NCBI RefSeq assembly: GCF_019351435.1
Contig: NZ_JAHWYN010000001.1
Span: forward strand, 65,785-129,784
Source of the DNA: Flavobacterium taihuense
GTDB taxonomy: Bacteria > Bacteroidota > Bacteroidia > Flavobacteriales > Flavobacteriaceae
Direction: 5' to 3'
DNA: 64,000 bases
Below are positions 25,085 to 34,544 of the stretch, one piece after another. The notes under the pieces were generated by a model. That model worked only from the letters and a program-made list of their open reading frames with translations. It did not search any database and was not told where the DNA came from. A program made the position numbers and the translations under genes. Numbering within the stretch: position 1 is the stretch's first letter; each line of letters starts with the position of its first letter.

Positions 25085-26359
25085 ATGTATGTAACAATTT
25101 TTTTTTTAATACTGCTTTTATTTTATTGGAAAAGAAAAATTGTGTTGTTATCAGTTGTTGATGCATTTATGTTTTTTTTTGGAGGTGTAATAGTCTTTAC
25201 ATTTTTATACCATAATTACTATCCTAATCATGATAAATTTAACTTTTTTGAACTTGATTTTTTAAGTAAAAAGAGATTTGTCGAAACCTTTTATATTTTC
25301 ATAAAATTAGTTGCCCTTTTTCTTTTGGGTGTTATTTTATATGGTGTTTTCAATAAATCATATTTAAATTTATCAAGACAAAAAATTAAGATTTTTAATA
25401 GCAAAAGCCTTGTTTTCAATAGTGATAAAATTTCAAAAATAGTTCTTACATTAACTATAGTCTGTATCATTCTTGTCTGGATTGATTATGGTTCATTACT
25501 TTTTTATCGAATAAAATATATTCCAAAGGAGAGTTCTATTTACAAGATTATTTATCAAAATTTATTGATTATTTGTTGTCTTCTATCAGGGGTTATCTAT
25601 AGGAATAAAAAAGCTATCGCAATTTTAGCTTTCTTAGTTGCAATGATTATAGGGATTGGGATTGGGAGTAGAGCTGCAACTATTTATTTAATTGTTTTTG
25701 GTTTTAGTTACGCATTTTTTTTAGAATCAAAGAAAGTTAAACTTTTTTACTTTATTTATATACCATTTGTGGTTGTATTTTTTGGTTATAACATTGCCCT
25801 GAGATTAGAATCCGCGGGACATGGATTGATTCCATACTTGAAGGTTACTTTCAATAAGCCTGAGATTATTTTTAAGTATGTAATTATGAACATTTATTAC
25901 ACTTTTGTTTTTGGGTTTTATGCAACTGCAGAAACTTTTAAACTTTATAAAAATGCATCTATTTCTAATTTAGTTACAGTACTTAGTCCACTGCCTGGGA
26001 GATTGACGGATTGGTATGTTATTGCTTCGAGATTAAGAATTAATGAAACGGCACCCTTTACTGCAATTGGTGAAATGGCTAAATATCCTATTTTTAGTTG
26101 TATCTACTATCTTTTGATAGGATATTATTTTTCCTTTATTGATCATTTTATAAAGTTGCAAATACTTAGCAAGAAGTATTTATGGGCAATCTTGCATTTT
26201 ATATTATTAGTTTTATATATAGTACATAGTTTTGAATATAATCTTAGATCTACAAATCGTTTTATCTATTATTCTATGGCTGTTTATAGTATTTATTTTA
26301 TACTGAAAAAAATAAAGAACACTTTACCAAAGAGCAATGTAAATAATATCCAGCAATGA
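25085..26359 (+). CDS. Oligosaccharide repeat unit polymerase-like membrane protein (Wzy candidate)
   Basis: Polytopic inner-membrane protein of 424 residues with about 10-12 predicted helices and a large extracytoplasmic loop in the C-terminal half (around TAETFKLYKNASISNLVTVLSPLPGRLTDWYVI). The GIGSRAATIYLIVFGFSYAFFLESKK stretch resembles the O-antigen polymerase (PF14296-like) family. It would link repeat units at the periplasmic face. Sequence conservation in Wzy proteins is poor, so the call leans on topology and context. It overlaps the next gene by 4 bases (ATGA). Confidence 0.75.
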   Translation: MYVTIFFLILLLFYWKRKIVLLSVVDAFMFFFGGVIVFTFLYHNYYPNHDKFNFFELDFLSKKRFVETFYIFIKLVALFLLGVILYGVFNKSYLNLSRQKIKIFNSKSLVFNSDKISKIVLTLTIVCIILVWIDYGSLLFYRIKYIPKESSIYKIIYQNLLIICCLLSGVIYRNKKAIAILAFLVAMIIGIGIGSRAATIYLIVFGFSYAFFLESKKVKLFYFIYIPFVVVFFGYNIALRLESAGHGLIPYLKVTFNKPEIIFKYVIMNIYYTFVFGFYATAETFKLYKNASISNLVTVLSPLPGRLTDWYVIASRLRINETAPFTAIGEMAKYPIFSCIYYLLIGYYFSFIDHFIKLQILSKKYLWAILHFILLVLYIVHSFEYNLRSTNRFIYYSMAVYSIYFILKKIKNTLPKSNVNNIQQ

Positions 26360-27585
26360 AAATTGAAAAGGACAGAGAGTTAAATGTATTTATGGATAAG
26401 GCTGCAAATCTTGTTGCTTTTTTTTGCGGATTATTCGTTTTGCTGCCTTTTAAGCTAAAACCATATACTGTTTTTGCTTTTGTTCTTTTGGCATTGTTTT
26501 CGAAAATTAAATTTAAAAATCGATTAAAGTGTGATTGGAAATCAATTTTGATTTACAATTTTTTCACAATTTGCTGTGCTTTAAGTCTTTTTTATTCTAA
26601 TGATTTACATCGGGGTTTTACTATTTTAGGAAGATATGTTCCTTTACTATTAATTCCGATAGCATTTTCTTTTTTGTCAAGCGACACTAAAGAAAAATTT
26701 AACCAAATATTTATTAAGACATTTATTCTGGCTTCATGTTTGTATTCTGTTTTGATATTTATTTATTTGTTTAAGTTAGGTTATTTTTCGAACGAACATG
26801 ATTTAAGTTATTGCTATTCGTATATCACTTTTGAATTCTATGGCATAAATGAGCATCCTATTTATATATCTGTTTATTTTTCGATTGCATTACTGTTGTT
26901 ATTAATCAAAGGCTTTGAGAATAGAATTATTAATGTGATTTTGTTTTTACTGTTGATTTCCGGACTCTTTATTCTTTCAAGAAAAGGGCCAATTATTTCT
27001 TTTTTTATCGTTTCTTTTCTTTTACTTATTTTAAAAAAAGAGCGGCTTCAATTATACAAACTAATAGTGGTTTTTATAGGCGTATTTTCGGTTTCTCTTT
27101 TTATTCCTGAAATTAAGAACCGTTTTTTAGAAGTTTTAGATACTAATAAAGTTTTAAATAACAGTGAAACGTCCACAGGAATTAGAAAAATTTTATGGAA
27201 AAACAGCTGGGAATTAATTCAAAAATCAGACTATTTAGGATATGGGATAGGAGATGTGCAAGAAGTACTTCGTAAACAATTGGCTGAGAATGGATTTATA
27301 ATTTTATCCAAAGAAAATTATAATGCCCATAATGAATATCTTCAAATGGGTTTGGCAATTGGTTTTTTAGGTTTTTTGTTATTTCTTTCTTCTTTCTTTT
27401 TCTTTCTTTTTTCTTTTATTAAAAAAAGGAATAGCAGCGGAATTGTCGTTTTTTTATTTTTTAGTCTTGTGTTTTTATTTGAAAGTTTTTTGGAAAGACA
27501 AAATGGAATTATCATTTATTCCTTTATAACTTGTATGTTTATTTTTAGTTCTGATTTTGCTAAAAACTTGCGAGATGAAACGTAA
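26356..27585 (+). CDS. O-antigen ligase/polymerase family membrane protein
   Basis: Polytopic inner-membrane protein of 409 residues. It resembles the Wzy_C/WaaL family: about 10-12 helices and a large periplasmic loop with SRKGPIISFFIVSFLL and the conserved late segment YGIGDVQEVL ... YNAHNEYLQMGLAIGFLGF, where the His in NAHNEYLQ is a family hallmark. It may be the ligase that transfers the finished chain to its acceptor or the second polymerase of the locus; sequence alone does not decide. It overlaps both neighbours by a few bases, so the genes are co-translated. Confidence 0.82.
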   Translation: MKIEKDRELNVFMDKAANLVAFFCGLFVLLPFKLKPYTVFAFVLLALFSKIKFKNRLKCDWKSILIYNFFTICCALSLFYSNDLHRGFTILGRYVPLLLIPIAFSFLSSDTKEKFNQIFIKTFILASCLYSVLIFIYLFKLGYFSNEHDLSYCYSYITFEFYGINEHPIYISVYFSIALLLLLIKGFENRIINVILFLLLISGLFILSRKGPIISFFIVSFLLLILKKERLQLYKLIVVFIGVFSVSLFIPEIKNRFLEVLDTNKVLNNSETSTGIRKILWKNSWELIQKSDYLGYGIGDVQEVLRKQLAENGFIILSKENYNAHNEYLQMGLAIGFLGFLLFLSSFFFFLFSFIKKRNSSGIVVFLFFSLVFLFESFLERQNGIIIYSFITCMFIFSSDFAKNLRDET

Positions 27586-28663
27586 AATTCTCATTATAGG
27601 TCCTTTTCCTGGGCCACCAAAAGGGATTAGCTTGTCTAATAAAGTTGTATCCGAAGGATTAGCGGTCAAAGGCTGGAAGGTAGCTGAGCTAAACACGGAA
27701 CAGTCTGATAAAGTAAATAGTGAAATTGGTACATTTTCTTTTCAAAAATTGGCGTTTTTAAAAACTTATTTAGAGATCTATAAAATATTCGCAGCAGATA
27801 TTGTTTACATAACAATTGGGATTACTTTTTTTGGTGTTATAAAATATGCACCATTTATAATACTATCTAAATTTTTAAATAAGAAAACAGTAGTTCATTT
27901 GCATAGTGATCATTTGAAAACAGAATACAAATCTCTAGCGGGATTAAAAAGGAAAATTTTTAAAAAACTGATGACTAGTTTTGATTCAGGAATTGTCCTT
28001 TCAGAATCTTTGAGAGATAACCTAACTCCATTTGTTGTTAATGATTCTATCTTCGAAGTCTATAATTTTGTTGAAGATAAATTAATGATCTCTGAGGAAA
28101 CAATACTTAATAAGGATTATGCGGAGATTCGTCTTTTCTTTTTAAGTAACTTATTAGAAGAAAAAGGCATTAATATATTACTTAATGTAATCAAAAAATT
28201 AAATAGAGAAGGGACAATCCTTAAAATCAAAATAGCGGGAAATAAAATACAAGGCAATAACATAGATTTGATTTTAGAAGAATTAGAAAATGTGGAGTAT
28301 CTTGGCGTTGTTTCAGGAAAGTTAAAACAAGATTTATTACTTTGGGGAAATATTTTTTGTTTACCTACTTTTTTTAGCATGGAAGGGCAGCCTATTAGTA
28401 TTCTTGAAGCAATGTCATTTAACAATCTAATTTTAACGACAAACCATGCAGGAATATCCGATATTTGTGGAGATGAAAATGCCGTTTTTTGTATAAAAAA
28501 AAGCGAGGAAGACCTTTATATTAAATTAAAATTTATCATTTCAAATTGGAGTGAATTACAATTAAAGGCAGTTTCTAATGGTATTTATGGAAGGAGTACA
28601 TTTACAGAAAGTAGGTTTATTACAGCTATTGAAGAAGTTCTTTTAACAACAATTGGTGCATAA
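27575..28663 (+). CDS. Glycosyltransferase family 4 (GT-B fold)
   Basis: Cytoplasmic or membrane-associated glycosyltransferase of 362 residues. ATG 27575 is preferred, giving MKRKILIIGPFPGPPKGISLSN, a typical first strand and donor-site glycine loop. The GT-B C-terminal domain has LFFLSNLLEEKGINILLNVI, VEYLGVVSGKLKQDLLLWGNIFCLPTFFSMEGQPISILEAMSF, with the E-x7-E-type motif (EGQPISILEA). It overlaps the end of the ligase-like gene by 11 bases. The sugar and linkage are unknown. Confidence 0.87.
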   Translation: MKRKILIIGPFPGPPKGISLSNKVVSEGLAVKGWKVAELNTEQSDKVNSEIGTFSFQKLAFLKTYLEIYKIFAADIVYITIGITFFGVIKYAPFIILSKFLNKKTVVHLHSDHLKTEYKSLAGLKRKIFKKLMTSFDSGIVLSESLRDNLTPFVVNDSIFEVYNFVEDKLMISEETILNKDYAEIRLFFLSNLLEEKGINILLNVIKKLNREGTILKIKIAGNKIQGNNIDLILEELENVEYLGVVSGKLKQDLLLWGNIFCLPTFFSMEGQPISILEAMSFNNLILTTNHAGISDICGDENAVFCIKKSEEDLYIKLKFIISNWSELQLKAVSNGIYGRSTFTESRFITAIEEVLLTTIGA

Positions 28664-28672
28664 AGAGTATAA

Positions 28673-29890
28673 ATGAATATTACAATAATCAGTCATAATT
28701 ATTTCCCGGAAGATAGTGGGATAGGTTTGTATACTACAGGAATGGCTGAGTTTTTGGCTAAAAAACATGAAGTGAGCATAATTACAGGAGTTCCGTATTA
28801 TCCACAGTGGAAAATCTATTCAAATTATTCAGACAGTCCTCTTTTTGTAAACGAAATTATTAATGGAGTGAATGTGTATCGATTTAAACAGTATACACCG
28901 CAACAACCAACGTTTCTTAGTAGAATTTTTCAAATGATTCATTTCTTTTTTGGTTCCCTTTTTAATTGTTTTAAAATAAAGAAAACCGATGCAGTGATAG
29001 TGGTTATGCCGTTTACTATATCTATTGTTTTAGGTTGGATTTTAAAAGTACTTAAAGGTGGTATTCTTTGGGTTCATATACAAGATTTTGAATTTGATGC
29101 CGCCTTGAGTGTAAAGATTTACGCAAAAAGTAAATTTTATTCAAAAATTTTATTCAAAATTGAAAAAAGGATTTTACAAAAAGCCGATTTTGTTAGTACC
29201 ATTAGTAAATCAATGCTACACAAATTAGCTCAAAAAATGATAGTAAGTCAACTTTATTTTCCCAATTGGATTGATTATTCAAAAATTGATCCTAAAAGTG
29301 CTGTAAAAAGTGAATTATTCAATAGTACTACATTTAATGTCCTTTACTCAGGAAATATAGGAGAGAAACAAGATTGGGAATTTTATATTAAACTTGTGAA
29401 ATCGATGCAATGCATTCCTGAAATTCATTTTTATTTAATTGGAGAGGGAGCAAAAAGGATGTCTGTCAGGGAGGCTTTGAAGGATTGCAGTAATTTTTGC
29501 TATTATCCTCCAGTTTCCTATGATCAACTAAATAATGTACTTTGTAACGCCGATGTTCACGTACTGTTTCAAAAACCTGAATTTAAGGATGTAGTATTGC
29601 CTTCAAAAATTTTGGGAATGATGGCAAGTGCAAAGCCTTCAATTGTGACAGGGCATGAAGATTCCGAAATAAAAGTCAACTTTATAAATTCTGAGGGAGG
29701 ATGTTATTTTGATGAGAATAATTTAGAAACCATAAAAGAAAATATAGTTTACCTAAAAAATCAAACTGTTGTAGCTCAAATAATGGGTTTTAAAGCAAGA
29801 AAATTTGTGATAGAACACTTTTCACATGAAAATATTTTGTCTAAATTTCAAACGGAATTAGAATGTCGGGTTAGTGAAAAAATTATCTAA
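28673..29890 (+). CDS. WcaI-like glycosyltransferase family 4
   Basis: 405-residue GT-B glycosyltransferase resembling the colanic acid WcaI type. The N-terminus is MNITIISHNYFPEDSGIGLYT, followed by VSIITGVPYYPQWKIY and a middle DAVIVVMPFTISIVLGWIL. The C-terminal nucleotide-sugar domain carries FNVLYSGNIGEKQDWEF, YYPPVSYDQLNNVLCNADVHVL and VVLPSKILGMMASAKP. It starts 10 bases after the preceding transferase gene. Its end overlaps the end of the opposite-strand FkbM gene by 8 bases. Confidence 0.87.
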   Translation: MNITIISHNYFPEDSGIGLYTTGMAEFLAKKHEVSIITGVPYYPQWKIYSNYSDSPLFVNEIINGVNVYRFKQYTPQQPTFLSRIFQMIHFFFGSLFNCFKIKKTDAVIVVMPFTISIVLGWILKVLKGGILWVHIQDFEFDAALSVKIYAKSKFYSKILFKIEKRILQKADFVSTISKSMLHKLAQKMIVSQLYFPNWIDYSKIDPKSAVKSELFNSTTFNVLYSGNIGEKQDWEFYIKLVKSMQCIPEIHFYLIGEGAKRMSVREALKDCSNFCYYPPVSYDQLNNVLCNADVHVLFQKPEFKDVVLPSKILGMMASAKPSIVTGHEDSEIKVNFINSEGGCYFDENNLETIKENIVYLKNQTVVAQIMGFKARKFVIEHFSHENILSKFQTELECRVSEKII

Positions 29891-30620
29891 AAAATATTCC
29901 GTCTACTTCTAGCTGTTTTCCTGTTTTTTTATCAAAAAAACCATTCTCTATTGCGTGTAATTGAAATCCTAAAGTTTTCAATTTAGATTTCATTTCATGA
30001 TAGGTTAATGATCCTTTATAGGAAGGTTCAAAGGCCATTTCAATTTGAATACCGATGATGTTTTTTAAACAATTTTCGGCACCTTGTAAGACCATTTCTT
30101 CATAACCTTGAGTATCAATTTTTAGATAAATTTTTTTGTTATTGATGTTTAATGTTTCAAAAATAGTATCTAATTTTCTAATTTGAATCATTTCTTTTTC
30201 CAAAAAAACTGCCTCAGGAGCACTTTCGGTTAATTGGGGTAATTGATCTAAAAGGGAACTACTTACAGAATTCTTCGAAATGTTTATATTAGTTTGGCCA
30301 TCTATTTCGCCAAGGGAAAACTGTAAGACATTCCACTTAGGGTCTTTTGAAGCTGTTTTTTCTAAAAGCTGAAATGCTTTTGTCATAGGTTCAAACGAAA
30401 AAATATCTCCTTCAAAACCAATATTTCTCATTTCCGCTCCATATTGACCAATGTTCGCTCCCACGTCCAAAATTACATCAATTTTATGGTAATGAAGTAA
30501 AGCTATTCTGCGCGATAATTGTTCTGTGGGATATTTTGTAATTTCAATTTTAAAAAAAGAGTTAAATGCTCTTTTTAGTTTTAGAAGGCTACTTTTATTT
30601 TTATATAAATATTTATTCAT
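29883..30620 (-). CDS. FkbM family methyltransferase
   Basis: 245-residue SAM-dependent methyltransferase. The SAM-binding region is LDVGANIGQYGAEMRNIGFEGDIFSFEPM (split around residue 52-80), followed by IYLKIDTQGYEEMVLQGA, the post-strand-4 motif typical of FkbM proteins. Family members O-methylate sugars in capsules and glycans. It is the only minus-strand biosynthetic gene inside the polysaccharide locus before the ORF6N gene and overlaps its convergent neighbour by 8 bases, so it has its own promoter in the 230-base gap before the decarboxylase gene. Confidence 0.88.
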   Translation of the reverse strand: MNKYLYKNKSSLLKLKRAFNSFFKIEITKYPTEQLSRRIALLHYHKIDVILDVGANIGQYGAEMRNIGFEGDIFSFEPMTKAFQLLEKTASKDPKWNVLQFSLGEIDGQTNINISKNSVSSSLLDQLPQLTESAPEAVFLEKEMIQIRKLDTIFETLNINNKKIYLKIDTQGYEEMVLQGAENCLKNIIGIQIEMAFEPSYKGSLTYHEMKSKLKTLGFQLHAIENGFFDKKTGKQLEVDGIFFR

Positions 30621-30850
30621 TGTTGTAACAATTTTGAGAGTTTAGTTGGTATTGAGCGCTCTAAAATATTAATTTAAATATTTTTAGAATTGCTGCATTC
30701 AAATTCATTCTTGTATTTTTTTAATGAATTGATTCTATATAAATGGTTAGCAGTATTGTATCGCAAAGATAATTTTATATATAATAAAACTGTTTTTAAT
30801 AAAAGATTTTGTTATTTGTTTTTTATAACTTGCATTCGTAAAATTTACTT

Positions 30851-31837
30851 ATGAAAAGAATACTCATCACCGGAGCTGCAGGATTTTTAGGATCTCATTT
30901 ATGTGATCGTTTTATTAAGGAAGGTTATCATGTAATTGGGATGGATAACCTCATTACAGGTGATTTAAAAAACATTGAGCATTTGTTCAAATTAGAACAT
31001 TTTGAATTTTATCACCATGATATCACAAAATTTGTGCATGTCCCTGGAAAACTAGATTATATACTGCATTTTGCATCACCAGCAAGTCCTATTGATTATT
31101 TAAAAATTCCAATTCAGACCTTAAAAGTAGGTTCATTAGGAACACATAATTTATTGGGTTTGGCAAGAGTTAAAAAGGCAAGAATTCTTATCGCATCTAC
31201 ATCGGAGGTGTATGGTGATCCTTTAGTTCATCCACAAACAGAGGAGTATTACGGAAACGTAAATACAATTGGACCAAGAGGAGTGTATGATGAAGCCAAG
31301 CGTTTTCAAGAATCAATCACAATGGCATACCATACTTTTCATGGTGTAGAAACTAGAATTGTTCGAATTTTCAATACCTATGGACCAAGAATGCGTCTCA
31401 ACGATGGACGTGTTATTCCCGCATTTATTGGGCAAGCAATTCGTGGAGAAGATTTAACGATTTTTGGAGACGGAATGCAAACACGCTCTTTTTGCTATGT
31501 TGATGATCAAGTAGAAGGTATTTTTAGATTATTACACTCGGATTATGTTTATCCAGTAAACATTGGTAATCCCGATGAAATCACTATCAAAGATTTTGCT
31601 GAGGAAATTATAAAACTAACAGGAACGAATCAAAAAGTGGTTTATCAACCATTGCCAATAAATGACCCTTTGCAACGCCAACCAGATACTACTAAAGCCA
31701 AAGAATTGTTAGGTTGGGAGGCCAAAGTGAATCGTGCCGAAGGAATGAAAATCACGTATGATTATTTTAAATCATTATCCAAAGAAGAATTATCTAAAGA
31801 AGAACATAAAGATTTTTCTAAGTATATCAATTATTGA
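30851..31837 (+). CDS. UDP-glucuronate decarboxylase (UDP-xylose synthase)
   Basis: 328-residue extended short-chain dehydrogenase that converts UDP-glucuronate to UDP-xylose with bound NAD. It has the N-terminal NAD motif GAAGFLG (7-13), [14 protein letters not shown], the conserved [35 protein letters not shown], the catalytic Tyr-x3-Lys in [22 protein letters not shown], and the UXS-typical [18 protein letters not shown]. It would supply xylose, or a precursor, for the polysaccharide. It overlaps the sugar transferase start by 4 bases. Confidence 0.92.
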   Translation: MKRILITGAAGFLGSHLCDRFIKEGYHVIGMDNLITGDLKNIEHLFKLEHFEFYHHDITKFVHVPGKLDYILHFASPASPIDYLKIPIQTLKVGSLGTHNLLGLARVKKARILIASTSEVYGDPLVHPQTEEYYGNVNTIGPRGVYDEAKRFQESITMAYHTFHGVETRIVRIFNTYGPRMRLNDGRVIPAFIGQAIRGEDLTIFGDGMQTRSFCYVDDQVEGIFRLLHSDYVYPVNIGNPDEITIKDFAEEIIKLTGTNQKVVYQPLPINDPLQRQPDTTKAKELLGWEAKVNRAEGMKITYDYFKSLSKEELSKEEHKDFSKYINY

Positions 31838-33180
31838 AAACTAAAACAGGAAGATATTCAGGGTATATTCGCCCTTTTTCACGCTTACTAGACTTGGTTA
31901 TTATCAATGTTTTTTCAGCGTATTTTTGGAGTATACCTGTTTTTCATGATTTTTATACTTTTTTCATCAGTTGTACATGGTTTATTATTGCTGCCAATTT
32001 AGGTTTTTATGAGGTTTATAGGTACACCAAAGTAATTGCTATTTTAAACTGTACTTTGAAACAGGCTATTGCTTTTGCGATTTGTTCTCTGGCGCTCGCT
32101 TATTTTTATCCTGAACGAGATAGTTTGAATACGATACTATTATTCACAACCGTTTCTGTGTTTTTAATTCTTGGTTTCAAATTATTTATTTATTTTTTCT
32201 TAAGAAAGTATCGAATTATTTTTGGTGGTAATTTTAGAAGAGTAGTACTCATTGGAAAGGAAATAAGTATTAAACCATTGCAATATTTTTTTGAAGAAAA
32301 TCCTGATTATGGATATAAATTGATTAAAGTGTTCGATCCTTATAAAATCGAAAATCTTCAAGAGATTTTCGATTTTATTTTAGAGGAGAAAATAGATGAA
32401 ATGTATTGTTCCATGTGTGATTTGTCTAATAAGCAAATAGAAGACATTATTTGTTTTGCCGATAATAATTTGAAAACACTCAAGTTTATTCCAGATCAAA
32501 AACAATTACTTTCTTTAAATACAGTTTTTGAATATTATGATTATATCCCAATAATTTCGTTGAGGTCGATTTCACTTGATGAAACGATGCATAAAATAAT
32601 TAAACGAGTTTTTGATATAGTTTTTTCAACGTTAATCATATTAGGTATATTATCATGGTTGACACCTATATTGGCGTTTATTATTAGAATAGATTCTAAA
32701 GGGCCATTATTTTTTGTGCAAAAAAGAAATGGTCTGAATAATAAAGAATTCAATTGTTTTAAGTTTCGTTCCATGGAAATCAATGAATTAGCACATGTAG
32801 AGCAAGTTTCGAAAAACGATGCAAGAATTACCAGAGTTGGCAAATTTATCCGGAAAAGGAGTATTGATGAATTGCCACAATTTTTCAATGTTTTATTAGG
32901 AGATATGTCAGTAGTAGGCCCAAGACCACATATGGTGAGTCATACTAATATGTACGCTGAGAGGATTGATAAATTTATGGTACGCCATTTTATAAAGCCT
33001 GGAATAACAGGTTTGGCGCAAACTAAAGGTTTTCGAGGAGAAGTTGAGACGGATAAAGACATTATAAACAGGGTGAAATACGATATTTTTTATATCGAAA
33101 AGTGGTCATTATTATTAGATCTTAAAATCATTTTCAAGACTATTTATAACACCATAAAAGGAGATCAAAAAGCTTATTAA
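31834..33180 (+). CDS. Polyprenyl-phosphate sugar-1-phosphate transferase (WcaJ/WbaP type)
   Basis: 448-residue membrane protein that starts lipid-linked repeat-unit assembly by moving a sugar phosphate to undecaprenyl phosphate. The N-terminal half has about four membrane helices and a CoA-binding-like domain ([16 protein letters not shown]). The C-terminal catalytic domain has [76 protein letters not shown] and KPGITGLAQ. The start is TTG at 31834, overlapping the preceding TGA (TTGA); no ATG exists before the first helix. Confidence 0.92.
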   Translation: MKTKTGRYSGYIRPFSRLLDLVIINVFSAYFWSIPVFHDFYTFFISCTWFIIAANLGFYEVYRYTKVIAILNCTLKQAIAFAICSLALAYFYPERDSLNTILLFTTVSVFLILGFKLFIYFFLRKYRIIFGGNFRRVVLIGKEISIKPLQYFFEENPDYGYKLIKVFDPYKIENLQEIFDFILEEKIDEMYCSMCDLSNKQIEDIICFADNNLKTLKFIPDQKQLLSLNTVFEYYDYIPIISLRSISLDETMHKIIKRVFDIVFSTLIILGILSWLTPILAFIIRIDSKGPLFFVQKRNGLNNKEFNCFKFRSMEINELAHVEQVSKNDARITRVGKFIRKRSIDELPQFFNVLLGDMSVVGPRPHMVSHTNMYAERIDKFMVRHFIKPGITGLAQTKGFRGEVETDKDIINRVKYDIFYIEKWSLLLDLKIIFKTIYNTIKGDQKAY

Positions 33181-33181
33181 T

Positions 33182-33952
33182 ATGGAAGAAGCTTTAGTAT
33201 CTATAATCACACCATCGTTTAACTCTGAGAAATTCATTGTTGAAACGATTCAGTCGGTGCAAAATCAAACCTATAAAAAATGGGAAATGATTATAGTCGA
33301 CGATTGTTCTACGGACCAAACCGTTTCGATTATTGAACAATTTGTTAAAAATGATCATAGAATACGACTTTTTCAACTGGATAAAAATTCTGGTGCAGGA
33401 ATTGCTAGAGAATTTGCATTGTCAAAAGCTAGCGGAGACTATATTGCTTTTTTGGATGCAGATGATTTGTGGAAACCGATAAAACTAGAAAAGCAACTTC
33501 AATTTTTAAAAGAGCATAAGGCTCACTTTACATTTTCCTTCTACGATTGTATTAATGAACAAGGAAATGGATTAAACAAAAGAGTGGAAGCGCCAAGAAA
33601 TCTCTCATACCGTCAATTATTTTTTTGTAATTATGTTGGTAATCTTACGGGAATTTATGAGGTAAATTATTTTGGAAAAATTGCAATTTCAGCGACAAGA
33701 AAACGTCAAGATTGGGTGCTATGGCTTACGATTTTAAAAAAAATAGAAAGAGCAAAACCAGTGCCTGAAAGTTTGGCTTTTTATCGTATTAGGGATAATT
33801 CATTATCGGCTTCAAAGCTTGATTTATTGAAACACAATTTTGCAGTTTACCGAAGGTTTCATGGTTTTAGTTATGTTGATTCATTGTTTATTATGATTGG
33901 CTTTTTATTTACCCAATTGATGATAAAGCCCCGTTATATAAAGAAGATTTAA
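33182..33952 (+). CDS. Glycosyltransferase family 2
   Basis: 256-residue GT-A-fold transferase with the N-terminal signature VSIITPSFNSEKFIVETIQSV, nucleotide-binding MIIVDDCSTDQT (about 37-48), the metal-binding DxD-type motif IAFLDADDLWKP, and a late DWVLWLTIL typical of capsule GT2 enzymes. It begins two bases after the sugar transferase stop and is probably the last gene of that transcript. The donor sugar cannot be predicted. Confidence 0.92.
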   Translation: MEEALVSIITPSFNSEKFIVETIQSVQNQTYKKWEMIIVDDCSTDQTVSIIEQFVKNDHRIRLFQLDKNSGAGIAREFALSKASGDYIAFLDADDLWKPIKLEKQLQFLKEHKAHFTFSFYDCINEQGNGLNKRVEAPRNLSYRQLFFCNYVGNLTGIYEVNYFGKIAISATRKRQDWVLWLTILKKIERAKPVPESLAFYRIRDNSLSASKLDLLKHNFAVYRRFHGFSYVDSLFIMIGFLFTQLMIKPRYIKKI

Positions 33953-34032
33953 ATGTAATCTCTATTTTTGAGTGTTATTTTTTATATCCAATTTTGACTC
34001 TTTTACCTTCGTTTTCCTTTTTCTCCGTCAGT

Positions 34033-34503
34033 TCATCTAGATAGGAGAAAACCAGTTCGATATTTTTGTCGTGATTTTCTAGTTTTTTTTTGAATCTGAA
34101 GAATATCTATTTTCATTTCGGTAATATCCAAAAGCATTTGTCTCACTTTTGTAAAAATGCGCATGATTTGAATATTTGTTTGAATGGCTTTATCGCTATT
34201 TAATACGCTCGACAACATTAAAACACCATGTTCGATAAATGCCATAGGTAAATGGCGCAAACCCATCTTATCAGAATTGGAGATCACAAATTGTGACCTC
34301 CAATTTTCAAATTCTGATTTATTAAATTCAAACATAAAATCTTCTGGAAACCTTGAAATATTTCTTTTTACAGCTTGTTTTAAAACTCTAGTTTCAATCC
34401 CATAAAGGAGAGCCAAATCACGATCAAGCATGACTTTTTGATTGCGAATAAAGTATATTTTGTTAGAAATCGTTTCTTCTGAAAGCAAAGATAGTTCACT
34501 CAT
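34033..34503 (-). CDS. ORF6N domain protein, C-terminus frameshifted
   Basis: 156 residues. The N-terminal ORF6N (KilA-N-associated) domain is intact: ISNKIYFIRNQKVMLDRDLALLYGIETRVLKQAVKRNISRFPEDFMFEF. The usual MAFIEHGVLMLSSVLNS and IQIMRIFTKVRQMLLD follow. After MKIDILQIQKK the frame breaks. Removing one A from the nine-A tract (T-run at 34083-34091 on the plus strand) gives the expected family ending KLENHDKNIELVFSYLDEL and runs to a stop at 33975. So the gene is a recent frameshift, a slippage or phase-variable locus, or a base-call error. Such proteins are common solitary genes in Bacteroidota and may bind DNA; the role is unknown. Confidence 0.8.
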   Translation of the reverse strand: MSELSLLSEETISNKIYFIRNQKVMLDRDLALLYGIETRVLKQAVKRNISRFPEDFMFEFNKSEFENWRSQFVISNSDKMGLRHLPMAFIEHGVLMLSSVLNSDKAIQTNIQIMRIFTKVRQMLLDITEMKIDILQIQKKTRKSRQKYRTGFLLSR

Positions 34504-34544
34504 CGTTTGTCAATTTAAACGATTAATATACGATTTTATTTACA

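Noticed and set aside
34033..34503. ORF6N gene as a sign of a prophage
   Set aside because: ORF6N proteins are common as solitary chromosomal genes in Bacteroidota and no other phage gene is nearby.
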